A DNA stretch of 64,000 bases from JAAYBF01 sp963716445 (GCA_963716445.1 OY970313.1:1-64000), one strand, 5' to 3'; counted from the first letter of the stretch, positions 17,121 through 25,009 are shown. The notes: generated by a model not told the origin, from the letters alone. Numbers and translations are program-made.

Positions 17121-18395
17121 TCAGGACGAGGTCGTGGCGGGAAGAGGCTGGCAGCCCGGCGCGGGATACCGGCCCATCAGCTCATGGACCTCGGAGCGGA
17201 CCTGGTCGATGGCGTGGTCGTCACCCTGCAGCGCGGCCTGGACGACCTCGTCGATCCAGTGGGCGATCTGCTCCATGTGCTCGGGCATCAGCCCGCGAGA
17301 CGTCGCCGCGGGAGTGCCGATCCTCACGCCCGACGGGTCCAGCGGCTTGCGCGAGTCGAAGGGGATCGCGTTGGCGTTGGTCACGATGCCGGCTCGGATC
17401 AGGGCGGTCGCGGCCTCCTTGCCGCTCAGGCTCTTGGGCGCCATGTCGAGGAGGATCAGGTGGTTGTCCGTGCCGCCCGAGACGAGCGTGAAGTCCCGCT
17501 CCAGCAGGGCGTCGGCCAACGCCTTGGCGTTGGCGACTATCTGGTGCGCGTAGTCGGCGAAGGACGGCTGCAGCGCCTCGCCCAAGGTCGCCGCGATGGC
17601 GGCGGTCTGATGCTGGTGCGGTCCGCCCTGGAGGCCGGGGAACACCGCTTTGTCGAGCGCGGCGGCAAAGCGCTCGCGGCACATCAAGATGGCGCCCCGC
17701 GGTCCGCGCAGGGACTTGTGGGTGGTGGTCATGATCACGTCGGCATGGGGAACCGGCGACGGATGCGCCCCGCCCGCGATCAGCCCGGCGATGTGCGAGA
17801 CGTCGGCGACCATGACCGCGCCGACCTCGCGGGCGATGTCCGCGAAGCCCTCGAAGTCGATCGTCCGCGGCACGGCCGTGCCGCCGCAGAACAGCACCTT
17901 CGGTCGATGCTCGAGAGCCAGCTTCCGGACCTCGTCCATGTCGACGCGGCCGCTGTCGCGGGCGACGCCGTAGTGGATCGCCTGGAACCAGATCCCGGTC
18001 GCCGAGACCCGCCAGCCGTGGGTCAGGTGCCCCCCCGCCGGCAGGGAGAGCCCCATCACCGTGTCCCCGGGCTCGAGGAAGGCGAGGTAGACGGCCAGGT
18101 TGGCCGGTGATCCGGAGTAGGGCTGGACATTCGCGTGGTCGACGCCGAACAGCTGCTTGGCGCGGTCGATCGCAAGCCGCTCGACCTCGTCGATGATCTC
18201 GTTGCCCTCGTAGTAGCGCTTGCCCGGATACCCCTCGCAGTACTTGTTCACGAGCACGGTGCCGTTCGCCTCGAGCACCGACGACGAGCAGTAGTTCTCC
18301 GAGGGAATGAGACAGAGCGACTCGGCCTGCCGTCGATCCTCGCGGGCGAGCATTCCGGCGAGGGCGGGGTCGGTCTCCGTCAAGGCGTCCAGCAC
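17121..18395 (-). CDS. glyA: serine hydroxymethyltransferase (possibly an accessory paralogue)
   Basis: A 424-residue PLP enzyme interconverting serine and glycine with tetrahydrofolate. Landmarks: LIPSENYCS, KYCEGYPGKRYYEGNEIIDE, the PLP-lysine motif TTTHKSLRGPRG (Lys near 227) and GGTDNHLILLD. I place the start at GTG 18395 because the frame upstream would run into the divergent MFS gene, and homologues begin at this point (LDALTETDPALAGMLAREDR). Several motifs are slightly off the housekeeping consensus (SGSPANLAVY for SGSQANMAVY, RYYEGNE for RYYGGxE), so it may be a second, specialised SHMT. Co-transcribed with the HEPN/GHMP gene. Confidence 0.9.
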   Translation of the reverse strand: MLDALTETDPALAGMLAREDRRQAESLCLIPSENYCSSSVLEANGTVLVNKYCEGYPGKRYYEGNEIIDEVERLAIDRAKQLFGVDHANVQPYSGSPANLAVYLAFLEPGDTVMGLSLPAGGHLTHGWRVSATGIWFQAIHYGVARDSGRVDMDEVRKLALEHRPKVLFCGGTAVPRTIDFEGFADIAREVGAVMVADVSHIAGLIAGGAHPSPVPHADVIMTTTHKSLRGPRGAILMCRERFAAALDKAVFPGLQGGPHQHQTAAIAATLGEALQPSFADYAHQIVANAKALADALLERDFTLVSGGTDNHLILLDMAPKSLSGKEAATALIRAGIVTNANAIPFDSRKPLDPSGVRIGTPAATSRGLMPEHMEQIAHWIDEVVQAALQGDDHAIDQVRSEVHELMGRYPAPGCQPLPATTSS

Positions 18396-18465
18396 TCCGC
18401 CATTGTACAGCGCACCGATCGACCGCCTGGCGATGGATCGGCGGCGGTGCTGCGATGGTGAGGCA

Positions 18466-20007
18466 ATGCCGGGCGACCGCGTCAAGCGCTACACGCTGCT
18501 CGCCGCCGTGCTCGGATCGGGCGTCGTCTTCCTCGACGGAACGGTCGTCAACGTCGCCCTGCCGGCGATCCGAGACGAGCTCGACGCCGACTTCGTCGCT
18601 CAGCAGTGGATCGTCGAGGCGTACCTGCTCACGCTCGGGGCGCTGCTGCTCGTCGGCGGCTCGCTCGGCGACGTCCTCGGCCGGCGACGCGTCTTCGTCG
18701 CCGGGCTGATCGCCTTCGGAGCGACCTCGCTGATCTGCGCCGTGGCGCCGAGCCCCGAGCTGCTGATCGCGGCGCGGACGCTGCAGGGCGCCGCCGGAGC
18801 GCTGCTCGTCCCGGCGAGCCTCGCCCTGATCACGGCCACCTTCCCGCGCGACGAGCGCGGCGCGGCGATCGGATCGTGGACCGCCTGGACCGGCATCGCC
18901 TTCGTCGTCGGCCCGCTCGCCGGCGGGGCGATCGTCGAGCACGTGTCCTGGCGCTGGATCTTCGCGATCAACGTGCCGCTCGTGCTCGCCACGCTGACGC
19001 TGGTCCGGGCCGGCGTCCAGGAGAGCGTCGACGAGCAGGCGTCGCGTGCGATCGACTACGTCGGCGCGCTGCTCGTGTCGCTCGGGTTGGGCGGGCCCGT
19101 GTTCGCGCTGATCGAGCAGCAGCGCTACGGCTGGGGCGATCCACGCGTGCTCGTGCCGCTCGTCGTCGGGCTGCTGCTGCTCGCTGCCTTCGTCTTCCAC
19201 GAGCGCCGCTCCGACCATCCGATGCTGCCGCCGGAGCTCTTCAGGTCGCGCAACTTCGCGGTCGGCAACCTGGCGACACTCGCCATCTACGGCGGTCTCG
19301 GCGCGGCGACCTTCTTCGCGACGATCTACCTGCAGCAGGTGGCGGGCTACAGCGCGATCGCGGCGGGCTTGGCGCTGATGCCGATCACCGTCGTGATGTG
19401 GGTACTGTCGCGACGCTTCGGCGCCCTCGCCGACCGCATCGGACCGCGACTCCTGATGGGTCTCGGGCCGATCGTCGCGGGGGTGGGGCTGGTCTGGATG
19501 GGCCAGGTCGGCGCCGACGTCGACTACGTCACCGACCTCCTCCCCGGCGTGCTCGTGTTCGGGCTCGGCCTGTCGGCGACGGTCGCCCCCTTGACGAGCA
19601 CGGTGCTCGGCGCGGTGCCGGAGCACAACGCCGGCGTCGCGAGCGGCGTGAACAACCAGGTCGCGCGCGTCGCGGCGCTGCTGGCGATCGCGGTCGTGGG
19701 AGCGATCGTGGCCGCGCGCTTCGAGGCCGCGCTCGGCGACCGTGCCGCCGCGCTGCCCGCCCCGGCCCGCGCGGCTGTGGCCGACGCGCGCCCGCTGGCC
19801 GGCGGCGTGCAGAACCGCCCCGCGCTCGACCGGCCGGTCGAGCAGGCCTCGACGTCCGCCTACCGCGCCGGCATGGGCGTCGCCGGCGCGCTCGCGATCC
19901 TCGGCGGGATCGTCTCCCTGATCGGGATCGCCAACCCACGCACACGGGTGGTCGGCTCGGAGGGCGAGCCGGAGCCCGAGATCCTCGACGTCAGGGGAGC
20001 CGGCTGA
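18466..20007 (+). CDS. MFS transporter, DHA2 (EmrB/QacA) family
   Basis: A 513-residue drug/proton antiporter type protein with about 14 membrane helices. Family motifs: FLDGTVVNVALPAI in helix 1, the loop GDVLGRRRVFVAG between helices 2 and 3, and motif C-like GSWTAWTGIAFVVGPLAGG in helix 5. Start ATG 18466, 70 bases from the divergent glyA-like gene. The second half ends with a cytoplasmic tail. Substrate unknown; no TetR-type regulator is adjacent. Confidence 0.92.
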   Translation: MPGDRVKRYTLLAAVLGSGVVFLDGTVVNVALPAIRDELDADFVAQQWIVEAYLLTLGALLLVGGSLGDVLGRRRVFVAGLIAFGATSLICAVAPSPELLIAARTLQGAAGALLVPASLALITATFPRDERGAAIGSWTAWTGIAFVVGPLAGGAIVEHVSWRWIFAINVPLVLATLTLVRAGVQESVDEQASRAIDYVGALLVSLGLGGPVFALIEQQRYGWGDPRVLVPLVVGLLLLAAFVFHERRSDHPMLPPELFRSRNFAVGNLATLAIYGGLGAATFFATIYLQQVAGYSAIAAGLALMPITVVMWVLSRRFGALADRIGPRLLMGLGPIVAGVGLVWMGQVGADVDYVTDLLPGVLVFGLGLSATVAPLTSTVLGAVPEHNAGVASGVNNQVARVAALLAIAVVGAIVAARFEAALGDRAAALPAPARAAVADARPLAGGVQNRPALDRPVEQASTSAYRAGMGVAGALAILGGIVSLIGIANPRTRVVGSEGEPEPEILDVRGAG

Positions 20008-20091
20008 GTTGTCCCTCTGTCGAGGCGCCGGCGCCTCGATCTTCGCCAGCTGTCCATACGGAGAGACCTCCCAGCCGGCGAGCATCACGGC

Positions 20092-20829
20092 ATGGCCTCG
20101 CGCATACCGCAGATCGTGGCCTTCGGGGGTGGAGGCTTCTCGATGGAGGCCGGCAATCCGCTGCTCGACGACTACGTCCTCTCGCTGACCGGGTCGGCGC
20201 GTCCGCGCGTGTGCTTCCTGCCCACCGCGTCGGGCGACGCCGACCACTACGTCGTGCGCTTCTACCGCCAGTTCGCGACGCGCTGCGACGCCAGCCACGT
20301 GTCGCTGTTCCGGCGCGACCGCGACGGCGTCGAGGGCGCCTTCGCCGAGCACCTGCTGTCGCAGGACGCGATCTACGTCGGCGGCGGCAACCTGGTCAGC
20401 CTGCTCGGCACCTGGCGCGCCCATGGGCTGCACTCCGTGCTGCGGCGCGCCTGGCGCCAGGGAGTCGTGCTCTGCGGCCCGTCGGCGGGCTCGCTGTGCT
20501 GGTTCGCCGAGGCGCTGACCGCCTTCCACGGCGCGCCCTACCGCGTGCAGGGCCTCGGCCTGCTGCCGTACTCCAACTGCGTGCACTACGACGCCGAGCC
20601 GGCGCGGCGCGAGGAGTACCGCCGCTTCGTCGGCGACGGCATGCGGCCCGGCTTCGCCGCCGACGACGGCGCCGCGCTGCACTTCCGCGGCAAGGAGCTG
20701 TCGCGCGTCGTCAGCTCACGGCCGCGCGCCCGGGCCTATCGGGTCGAGCCGATCGACGGCGAGGTGGTCGAGCTGCCGCTCGACGTCGAGTACCTGGGCG
20801 CCCGCGTGCCTCAGCTGGCGAGCGCGTGA
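20092..20829 (+). CDS. peptidase E-like protein (S51 family), copy 1
   Basis: A 245-residue serine peptidase of the S51 (dipeptidase E/cyanophycinase) family. It has the nucleophile elbow GPSAGSLCWF (Ser near 130), the substrate loop IYVGGGNLVSLLGTWRAHGL and the C-terminal FAADDGAALHF with acidic residues. Family members cleave Asp-containing dipeptides or isoaspartyl bonds. Start ATG 20092. The stop overlaps the start of a paralogue by 4 bases, and the two share the same plan throughout, so they arose by tandem duplication. Confidence 0.88.
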   Translation: MASRIPQIVAFGGGGFSMEAGNPLLDDYVLSLTGSARPRVCFLPTASGDADHYVVRFYRQFATRCDASHVSLFRRDRDGVEGAFAEHLLSQDAIYVGGGNLVSLLGTWRAHGLHSVLRRAWRQGVVLCGPSAGSLCWFAEALTAFHGAPYRVQGLGLLPYSNCVHYDAEPARREEYRRFVGDGMRPGFAADDGAALHFRGKELSRVVSSRPRARAYRVEPIDGEVVELPLDVEYLGARVPQLASA

Positions 20830-21632
20830 GCGGCTCAAACGTCGTACCGGAGGCGGACCGCACGATCCTCGCGCTCGGGGGCGGCGGGTTCACGATGGAG
20901 CCGGACAACCCCGCGCTCGACGACTTCGTGCTCACGCTGACGGACGCGCGTGAGCCGCGAATCCTCTTCATGCCGACGGCGTCCGGGGATCCGGCCGCCC
21001 AGATCAACGCCTTCCGCGCCCGCTTCGGCGGGCGGGCCTGCGTGGCGCGGCAGCTCTCGCTGTTCCACCTCCACGGCAGTGAGAAGCCGCTCGCCGAGGT
21101 GATCGCCGAGCAGGACATGATCTACGTGGGCGGCGGCTCGATGCGCAATCTGCTCGCGATCTGGCGCGCCCACGGGCTCGACCGGCTGCTCGTCGAGGCG
21201 TGGGAGCGCGGCACCGTGCTCGCCGGGATCAGCGCCGGAGCGATGTGCTGGTTCGAGGGCGGCGTGACGAAGTCGAGCGGGCCACCCGAGACGATCGCCG
21301 GGCTCGGACTGCTGCCAGGATCGCTCTCCGTCCACGCCGACGGCGAGCCCGACCGGCTGCCGGCGTGGCTGGCCGCCGTGGAGAGCGGCGAGCTGCCGGG
21401 CGGCTGGGCGGCCGACGACGGCGCCGCGCTGCTCTTCCGAGGCCGTGCCTTCGAACGGGCGGTCAGCTCTCGGCCGGGTGCGGCCGCGCTGCGCGTCGAT
21501 GCCGTCGAGGGCGAGCTGGTGCGCAGGCGGATCGAGCCGGAGCTGCTCGGCGCCGGCCGCACCGGCCCGCCGCCGGCCGACGACGACGTCCTCGAGCTAC
21601 GGCGGGTCAGGCAGGTGCGCCACCGGCGCTGA
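20826..21632 (+). CDS. peptidase E-like protein (S51 family), copy 2
   Basis: A 268-residue paralogue of the preceding gene, GTG start at 20826 overlapping its stop. The nucleophile motif is GISAGAMCWF (Ser near 136) and the loop is IYVGGGSMRNLLAIWRAHGL. The acidic motif WAADDGAALLF is preserved, so both copies look active. It is 23 residues longer, mainly at the C-terminus. The differing residues around the nucleophile (GPSAGSL against GISAGAM) suggest the two copies differ in substrate choice. Confidence 0.88.
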   Translation: MSGSNVVPEADRTILALGGGGFTMEPDNPALDDFVLTLTDAREPRILFMPTASGDPAAQINAFRARFGGRACVARQLSLFHLHGSEKPLAEVIAEQDMIYVGGGSMRNLLAIWRAHGLDRLLVEAWERGTVLAGISAGAMCWFEGGVTKSSGPPETIAGLGLLPGSLSVHADGEPDRLPAWLAAVESGELPGGWAADDGAALLFRGRAFERAVSSRPGAAALRVDAVEGELVRRRIEPELLGAGRTGPPPADDDVLELRRVRQVRHRR

Positions 21633-21656
21633 CCGGTCCGCGCCGGTTCAGCGCTC

Positions 21657-22149
21657 GACAGGATCGCCGGCGGCGAGCCAGTCTTGACCAGCGAGGCTAC
21701 GTAGATGACGATCCTGGCGGCGCCGCGGTTGGCGGCGCGGTGGATCGTTCCCGGCCGCTCGACGATCCACTGGCCGGCGCGGATCTTGCCGGTCTCCCCC
21801 GCGGCGATCGTTCGCACCCGGGTCGGGTCGTCCTCGGGCGAGCCGCGCATCACGTCGACGCGGCCGGTCACGACCGTGTAGGTGAGCACACCGCGCTCGA
21901 TGCGTGCGATCTGCGTGCCGGGGTGGCGATGCAGCGCGAGCTTCGACCCGGCCGGGACGTCGACGCGCGAGAGCCCGAGCGTTTGCCCTTGGCGCCGGCC
22001 GGGCCCTCCGCCGCCGCCAGCGCGTCGCGGGTGACGACGGGCGCCTCGCCGCCGATCGCGAGGGCTGCGTAGGCGCTCGTGCACGCGACGGCGGCGAGCA
22101 CCGCCATCGCGAGCAGGACGTTGCGCGGGCGACTGCGGCGATATGGCAC
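21657..22149 (-). pseudogene. secreted cupin-domain protein with a frameshift
   Basis: From ATG 22149 the first frame encodes a signal peptide (RNVLLAMAVLAAVACTSAYA) and mature start, and this frame stops at 21868. The cupin sequence is in another frame: LGLSRVDVPAGSKLALHRHP, RIERGVLTYTVVTGRVDV, and WIVERPGTIHRAANRG. The switch lies at about 21981-21990, where one added base would join AEGPAGAKG to QTLGLSRV. The cupin frame also lacks a stop near its natural end and reads on into the peptidase gene, so a second lesion near 21657-21665 is likely. A sequencing error or a true pseudogene are both possible. Confidence 0.65.
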
Positions 22150-22202
22150 GGACTCTCCTTGGGTTGCTGGCGCGTCGCTCGGAAGGCCCGGGCGAACGCG
22201 AC

Positions 22203-22694
22203 CTACTCGTCGTCGAAGTGGAAGTCGCGCGGAGGCTTCTGCTCGAACCAGAGGCGGTCGTGCTCTGGCGTCTCCTGGAGGAACTCAGGGGTCTCCTCGA
22301 GGACGTCCTCTTCACCGGCGGCCTCGTCGGCCGGTCGCTCCTCGACCTGCTCGAACCCGCGCGGCGGAGTGTCGCCCGCAGCCGGCTCGACAGACTCGTC
22401 GTCCTCGATCTCCGGCTCGCGCGGCTCAGGCTCGGCGGCGGCCGCCTCGGGCTCGACCGGCTCGGGCTGGACCGGCTCGGGCTCGACCGCCTCGGCCTGG
22501 GCCGGCTCAGCCTCCGCCGGCTGCTCGGCCTCCGCCTCAGCCGCGCCCGCAGCCTGCTGCTTGGCAGGCTTCGCCGGCGTGCGCTGAGGCGGCCCCAGAG
22601 CCTCCTGCTCCTGCTGGGTCAACTCGCCCTCGGCGGCGCCGTGGCGACGCTTCAGCTCTAGATGCTCGCGGATCGCGTCGTCGAGAACGCCCAT
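22203..22694 (-). CDS. acidic Pro/Glu/Ala-rich protein with conserved ends
   Basis: A 163-residue protein. The basic N-terminus (MGVLDDAIREHLELKRRHGA) and the C-terminal DRLWFEQKPPRDFHFDDE look like conserved short motifs. Between them are ~100 residues of low-complexity Glu/Pro/Ala repeats (EAVEPEPVQPEPVEPE). No membrane segment. The central part is surely disordered. I have no function for it; two short motifs joined by a flexible acidic linker suggest a bridging protein. tRNA-Ala(CGC) lies just upstream on the other strand. Confidence 0.75.
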   Translation of the reverse strand: MGVLDDAIREHLELKRRHGAAEGELTQQEQEALGPPQRTPAKPAKQQAAGAAEAEAEQPAEAEPAQAEAVEPEPVQPEPVEPEAAAAEPEPREPEIEDDESVEPAAGDTPPRGFEQVEERPADEAAGEEDVLEETPEFLQETPEHDRLWFEQKPPRDFHFDDE

Positions 22695-22788
22695 CGAGCC
22701 AAAGCCTACGCCACCCCCTCGTCGTTGCCGCTCCCCACCCGCCTCGCGCCGCCGCCGGTAGCATTGGAGCCCCGCCCGGCGGGAGCTC

Positions 22789-22861
22789 GGGGCTGTAGCT
22801 CAGCTGGAAGAGCGCTGCCTTCGCATGGCAGAGGTCAGGGGTTCGAGTCCCCTCAGCTCCA
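22789..22861 (+). tRNA. tRNA-Ala (anticodon CGC)
   Basis: A 73-nt cloverleaf with acceptor arms GGGGCTG and CAGCTCC plus discriminator A and the alanine-specific G3-U70 pair. D-arm AGCTCAGCTGGAAGAGC; anticodon stem-loop CTGCC-TTCGCAT-GGCAG with anticodon CGC; T-arm AGGGGTTCGAGTCCCCT. No encoded CCA. The sequence to its right drops in GC and holds accessory-looking genes, as for the other tRNA-Ala. Confidence 0.98.
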
Positions 22862-23149
22862 TCGGAGCGGAACCCAGAAGATGCGGGTTCCGACACCACC
22901 GACAGCCACCCCGCCGAGACGCCGGAAAACGGCCCGAGAGGCCTTGGTGGCAAAACGGGTGCCAAAACCCCGGCACTCCGACTGAATCGTCAATGATCGG
23001 CGAGACCTCGGGCGCACGAATGAGGGTCGGTCGCATCTTCGCTTTCGATGGCGCTCCATGGTCCGGCGAGTGATTCGCCTGAGGGGATGGAGACGATGGG
23101 CCGGGGGGCCCAGGCCTACGTCTGTAGGGAGGGGTAGCGTGCTTTCGCC
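22862..23149. other. non-coding stretch after tRNA-Ala(CGC)
   Basis: 288 bases with no convincing gene. It starts with a 7-bp hairpin (GGAACCC at 22869-22875 pairing with GGGTTCC at 22885-22891) that could trim or end the tRNA transcript. A purine-rich GGGAGGGG at 23127 precedes the next gene, rather far from its GTG. I looked for a copy of the tRNA 3' end further right and found none. Confidence 0.4.
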
Positions 23150-23845
23150 GTGACGCCTGCGACGGGAACAGCTCTCCTCATACTCGCCGCCTTTGTGATG
23201 CCTGGGTTTGTGGCGATCCTTGTCAAGGAGCGGATCTATGAGGTGCCCAGCGAGCAGATGCCGTTTGATCGGGTACTGCAAACCCTTTACTACTCGTTGC
23301 TGGTGTACTCCATCCCGGTGCTGGTCGCTGTTGTGGCCGGCGCTGACCGATCCGACTTTGAACGTCTGCTCCACGGTGAAGCCGACCTTCGGATCACGGC
23401 CTGCATCGCAATCGGCGTAGGGCTGCTTTTGCCGGTGCTCATCGCCTACGCCGGACGACGCTGGATGATTTCTGATGCGCGCCCGTGGGTTCTCAGCGCG
23501 CTCAAGGTCAGCATCACTCACAGAACTCCCTCGTCATGGGACTACGCGTTCGAGAGCGGGGAGCCGTGCTTGGTGGTCGCAACGTTGAAGAGCGGGGAGC
23601 TCGTAGGCGGGTACTACGGCCCGAACTCCCACAGCGGATACGGCTCTCAGCATCGCGACCTCTTCCTCGAGGAGCGGTGGAGCGTCACGAGGCGCGAGTC
23701 CGGCGAGATGCGGCTAGAGCCGCTGGACAGGACTCTTGGAGCGTGGCTCGCTGCTGATGATCTTGTCGTTGTAGAGCGCTACGCTGTTAGCGATGAGCAA
23801 GTCGAGGAGATCCGAGGTGCGGTCGAGCCAGTCGAAGAAGACTAA
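23150..23845 (+). CDS. DUF6338-like membrane protein
   Basis: A 231-residue protein with three hydrophobic segments in the first 105 residues (LLILAAFVMPGFVAILV, YYSLLVYSIPVLVAVVAG, ITACIAIGVGLLLPVLIAY). A cytoplasmic C-terminal domain follows with SSWDYAF, the strand pair VVATLKSGELVGGYYG and SQHRDLFLEERW. That C-terminal pattern is what I remember for DUF6338; function is unknown. GTG start at 23150. Codon use is clearly less GC-rich than in core genes. Its 3' end overlaps the next small gene by 53 bases, and the three genes 23150-24163 look like one unit. Confidence 0.7.
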   Translation: MTPATGTALLILAAFVMPGFVAILVKERIYEVPSEQMPFDRVLQTLYYSLLVYSIPVLVAVVAGADRSDFERLLHGEADLRITACIAIGVGLLLPVLIAYAGRRWMISDARPWVLSALKVSITHRTPSSWDYAFESGEPCLVVATLKSGELVGGYYGPNSHSGYGSQHRDLFLEERWSVTRRESGEMRLEPLDRTLGAWLAADDLVVVERYAVSDEQVEEIRGAVEPVEED

Positions 23846-24008
23846 GACGCCCAAGGGGACCTACGCCAAGACGACTCAGGCCGAATCGAAGGACGGCAAG
23901 TATCGCTCTGCTGCCAGGGGTCGGTTCATCGGCGAGCAAGGCAGGCGAGCCACGGTGGCGCGCGACAAGCCAAGCTCAGTGACCATACGTGAGCGAAGGG
24001 CGGTGTAG
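23793..24008 (+). CDS. small basic protein linked to the DUF6338-like gene
   Basis: A 71-residue, Lys/Arg/Ser-rich protein (MSKSRRSEVRSSQSKKTKTP...) that starts inside the 3' end of the previous gene. The core DGKYRSAARGRFIGEQGR resembles a short motif (S-A-x-x-G-R-[FY]-[IV]) found in small accessory proteins of actinobacteria and their phages, followed by ATVARDKPSSVTIRERR. No membrane segment. Probably nucleic-acid or phosphate binding from charge alone; function unknown. The long overlap suggests translation coupled to the upstream gene. Confidence 0.55.
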   Translation: MSKSRRSEVRSSQSKKTKTPKGTYAKTTQAESKDGKYRSAARGRFIGEQGRRATVARDKPSSVTIRERRAV

Positions 24009-24010
24009 CG

Positions 24011-24163
24011 ATGGCCGGTCCAAGACCAAATCCTCGTCGTCCTGCGACTCCCAGTCCTCCTAAGCGCCCGCCGAGCGGTAGCGAGAACGCCGGCCGCACC
24101 CCAACCGTCCCCCGTCCTAAGCCCACCGGCCCGGTTGACATCGGGAAGCCGGGCGGCAAGTAG
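24011..24163 (+). CDS. very small Pro/Arg-rich protein
   Basis: A 50-residue frame starting at ATG 24011, two bases after the previous stop, and ending GPVDIGKPGGK. It is 24% Pro with Arg and Lys and must be disordered. It has a moderate ribosome site (GGGCGG seven bases before the ATG). Its tight spacing with the two genes before it is the main reason to believe it; composition alone could arise by chance. Confidence 0.45.
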   Translation: MAGPRPNPRRPATPSPPKRPPSGSENAGRTPTVPRPKPTGPVDIGKPGGK

Positions 24164-24532
24164 ATTCGGGCTGCAGCGTCTTGGCGTTAGCCAATCTGCG
24201 GGTTGGCTGGTAGAAAACGAAGCGCCGCGCTCTCGCGAGCAATAAAAAACCCGGCCCACGAGGGGCCGGGTGGTATAGGGCAGAAGCTTAGCAAGCCCTC
24301 GGACGGTATTAAGGGTTTTGTGGCGCTACCACTTGGCTGGCTTCCTGTAGCCGCCTACGCCGGTTGTTGGGGCATCGACGGAACAGGTAATAGCCCCTCC
24401 GTTCGCTTGACGGCTACGTTCTGGCCAGACGACATGAACTTGTCGCGGCGCGAGCAAGACGTTTTGGTTTTCGGCGGATTTCGGAAACGAGAGAAGAGGC
24501 TTGCCTCTCACCCTCGTCTTCACCTTCTGGTC
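24164..24532. other. low-GC gap right of the DUF6338 module
   Basis: 369 bases of sequence with visibly lower GC than the flanks. It holds the stem-loop terminator at 24241-24271. Apart from that, only short unconvincing frames are seen (for example a 65-codon minus-strand frame at 24326-24523 with no ribosome site). It marks the right edge of the accessory patch that begins after tRNA-Ala(CGC). Confidence 0.5.
24241..24271 (-). terminator. rho-independent terminator (minus strand)
   Basis: A 9-bp perfect stem ACCCGGCCC (24249-24257) and GGGCCGGGT (24263-24271) with a 5-base loop. On the minus strand it is followed by TTTTTATT, giving a textbook intrinsic terminator. It would end transcripts arriving from the minus-strand cupin gene at 24934-24533, or protect the module on its left from antisense reading. 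On the plus strand it lacks a T-run but may still act. Confidence 0.8.
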
Positions 24533-24934
24533 CTAGTCAATCCACCAGTCGCGCTGGCCATCGACGTCGTCGCGCGGCGTCTTGCCGAGGTTGGGCGCGC
24601 CGATGACGAGGATCTCGAGGCCCTCTGGCCCGGCCTCGTAGCCTCGCCACGTACCAGACGGGACGCGCACCGCGTCCCATTCCTGGAGCTCGACGATCTC
24701 GTCGTCGAGCTTCATCCGCCCGCTCCCGCCCACGACCACGTACACCTCCTCCTGCTTCTTGTGCGTGTGGCCGTACGGAAAGCGATAGTTCGGCGGGACG
24801 CGCTGGTAGCTCAGGCCGGATTCCTCGAGCTCGAGCGCCCGGGTCGCCAAGCGGAACTCCAGGTCCGGCGCGCCGTCGAATTTCGACCCGAGATCCTCCA
24901 GGTCCTGCTTGAGGTTCCTGAGAGTGAACGGCAC
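24533..24934 (-). CDS. cupin domain protein
   Basis: A 133-residue single-domain cupin, GTG start at 24934. The first cupin motif is FPYGHTHKKQEEVYVVVGG (His, His and Glu ligands) and the second is around VRVPSGTWRGYEAGPEGLEI. In motif 2 the usual metal-binding His is replaced (W-R-G-Y), so metal binding may be weak. Such small cupins are sugar isomerases, dioxygenases or ligand sensors; nothing in the context decides. GC is again at core level here. Confidence 0.8.
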   Translation of the reverse strand: MPFTLRNLKQDLEDLGSKFDGAPDLEFRLATRALELEESGLSYQRVPPNYRFPYGHTHKKQEEVYVVVGGSGRMKLDDEIVELQEWDAVRVPSGTWRGYEAGPEGLEILVIGAPNLGKTPRDDVDGQRDWWID

Positions 24935-25009
24935 GGCGCAATCCTACGGCCTGGCATGAGTGGGGTCATGCGCTCAGCGTGTCGCGGGCGACGGCCGACG
25001 CGATTGCGA

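Noticed and set aside
17221..20682. Minus-strand frame of 1153 codons spanning the SHMT and MFS genes
   Set aside because: Covers two well-defined genes in other frames; composition is repetitive Arg/Asp/Gly and no domain is seen.
22853..23521. Minus-strand frame of 222 codons after tRNA-Ala(CGC)
   Set aside because: Overlaps the DUF6338-like gene, has no recognisable domain, and its end is again tRNA-flanking sequence; an integrase remnant was considered but no catalytic motif is present.
24326..24523. 65-codon minus-strand frame right of the terminator
   Set aside because: No ribosome site, no homology pattern, and it lies in low-GC sequence where short open frames arise by chance.
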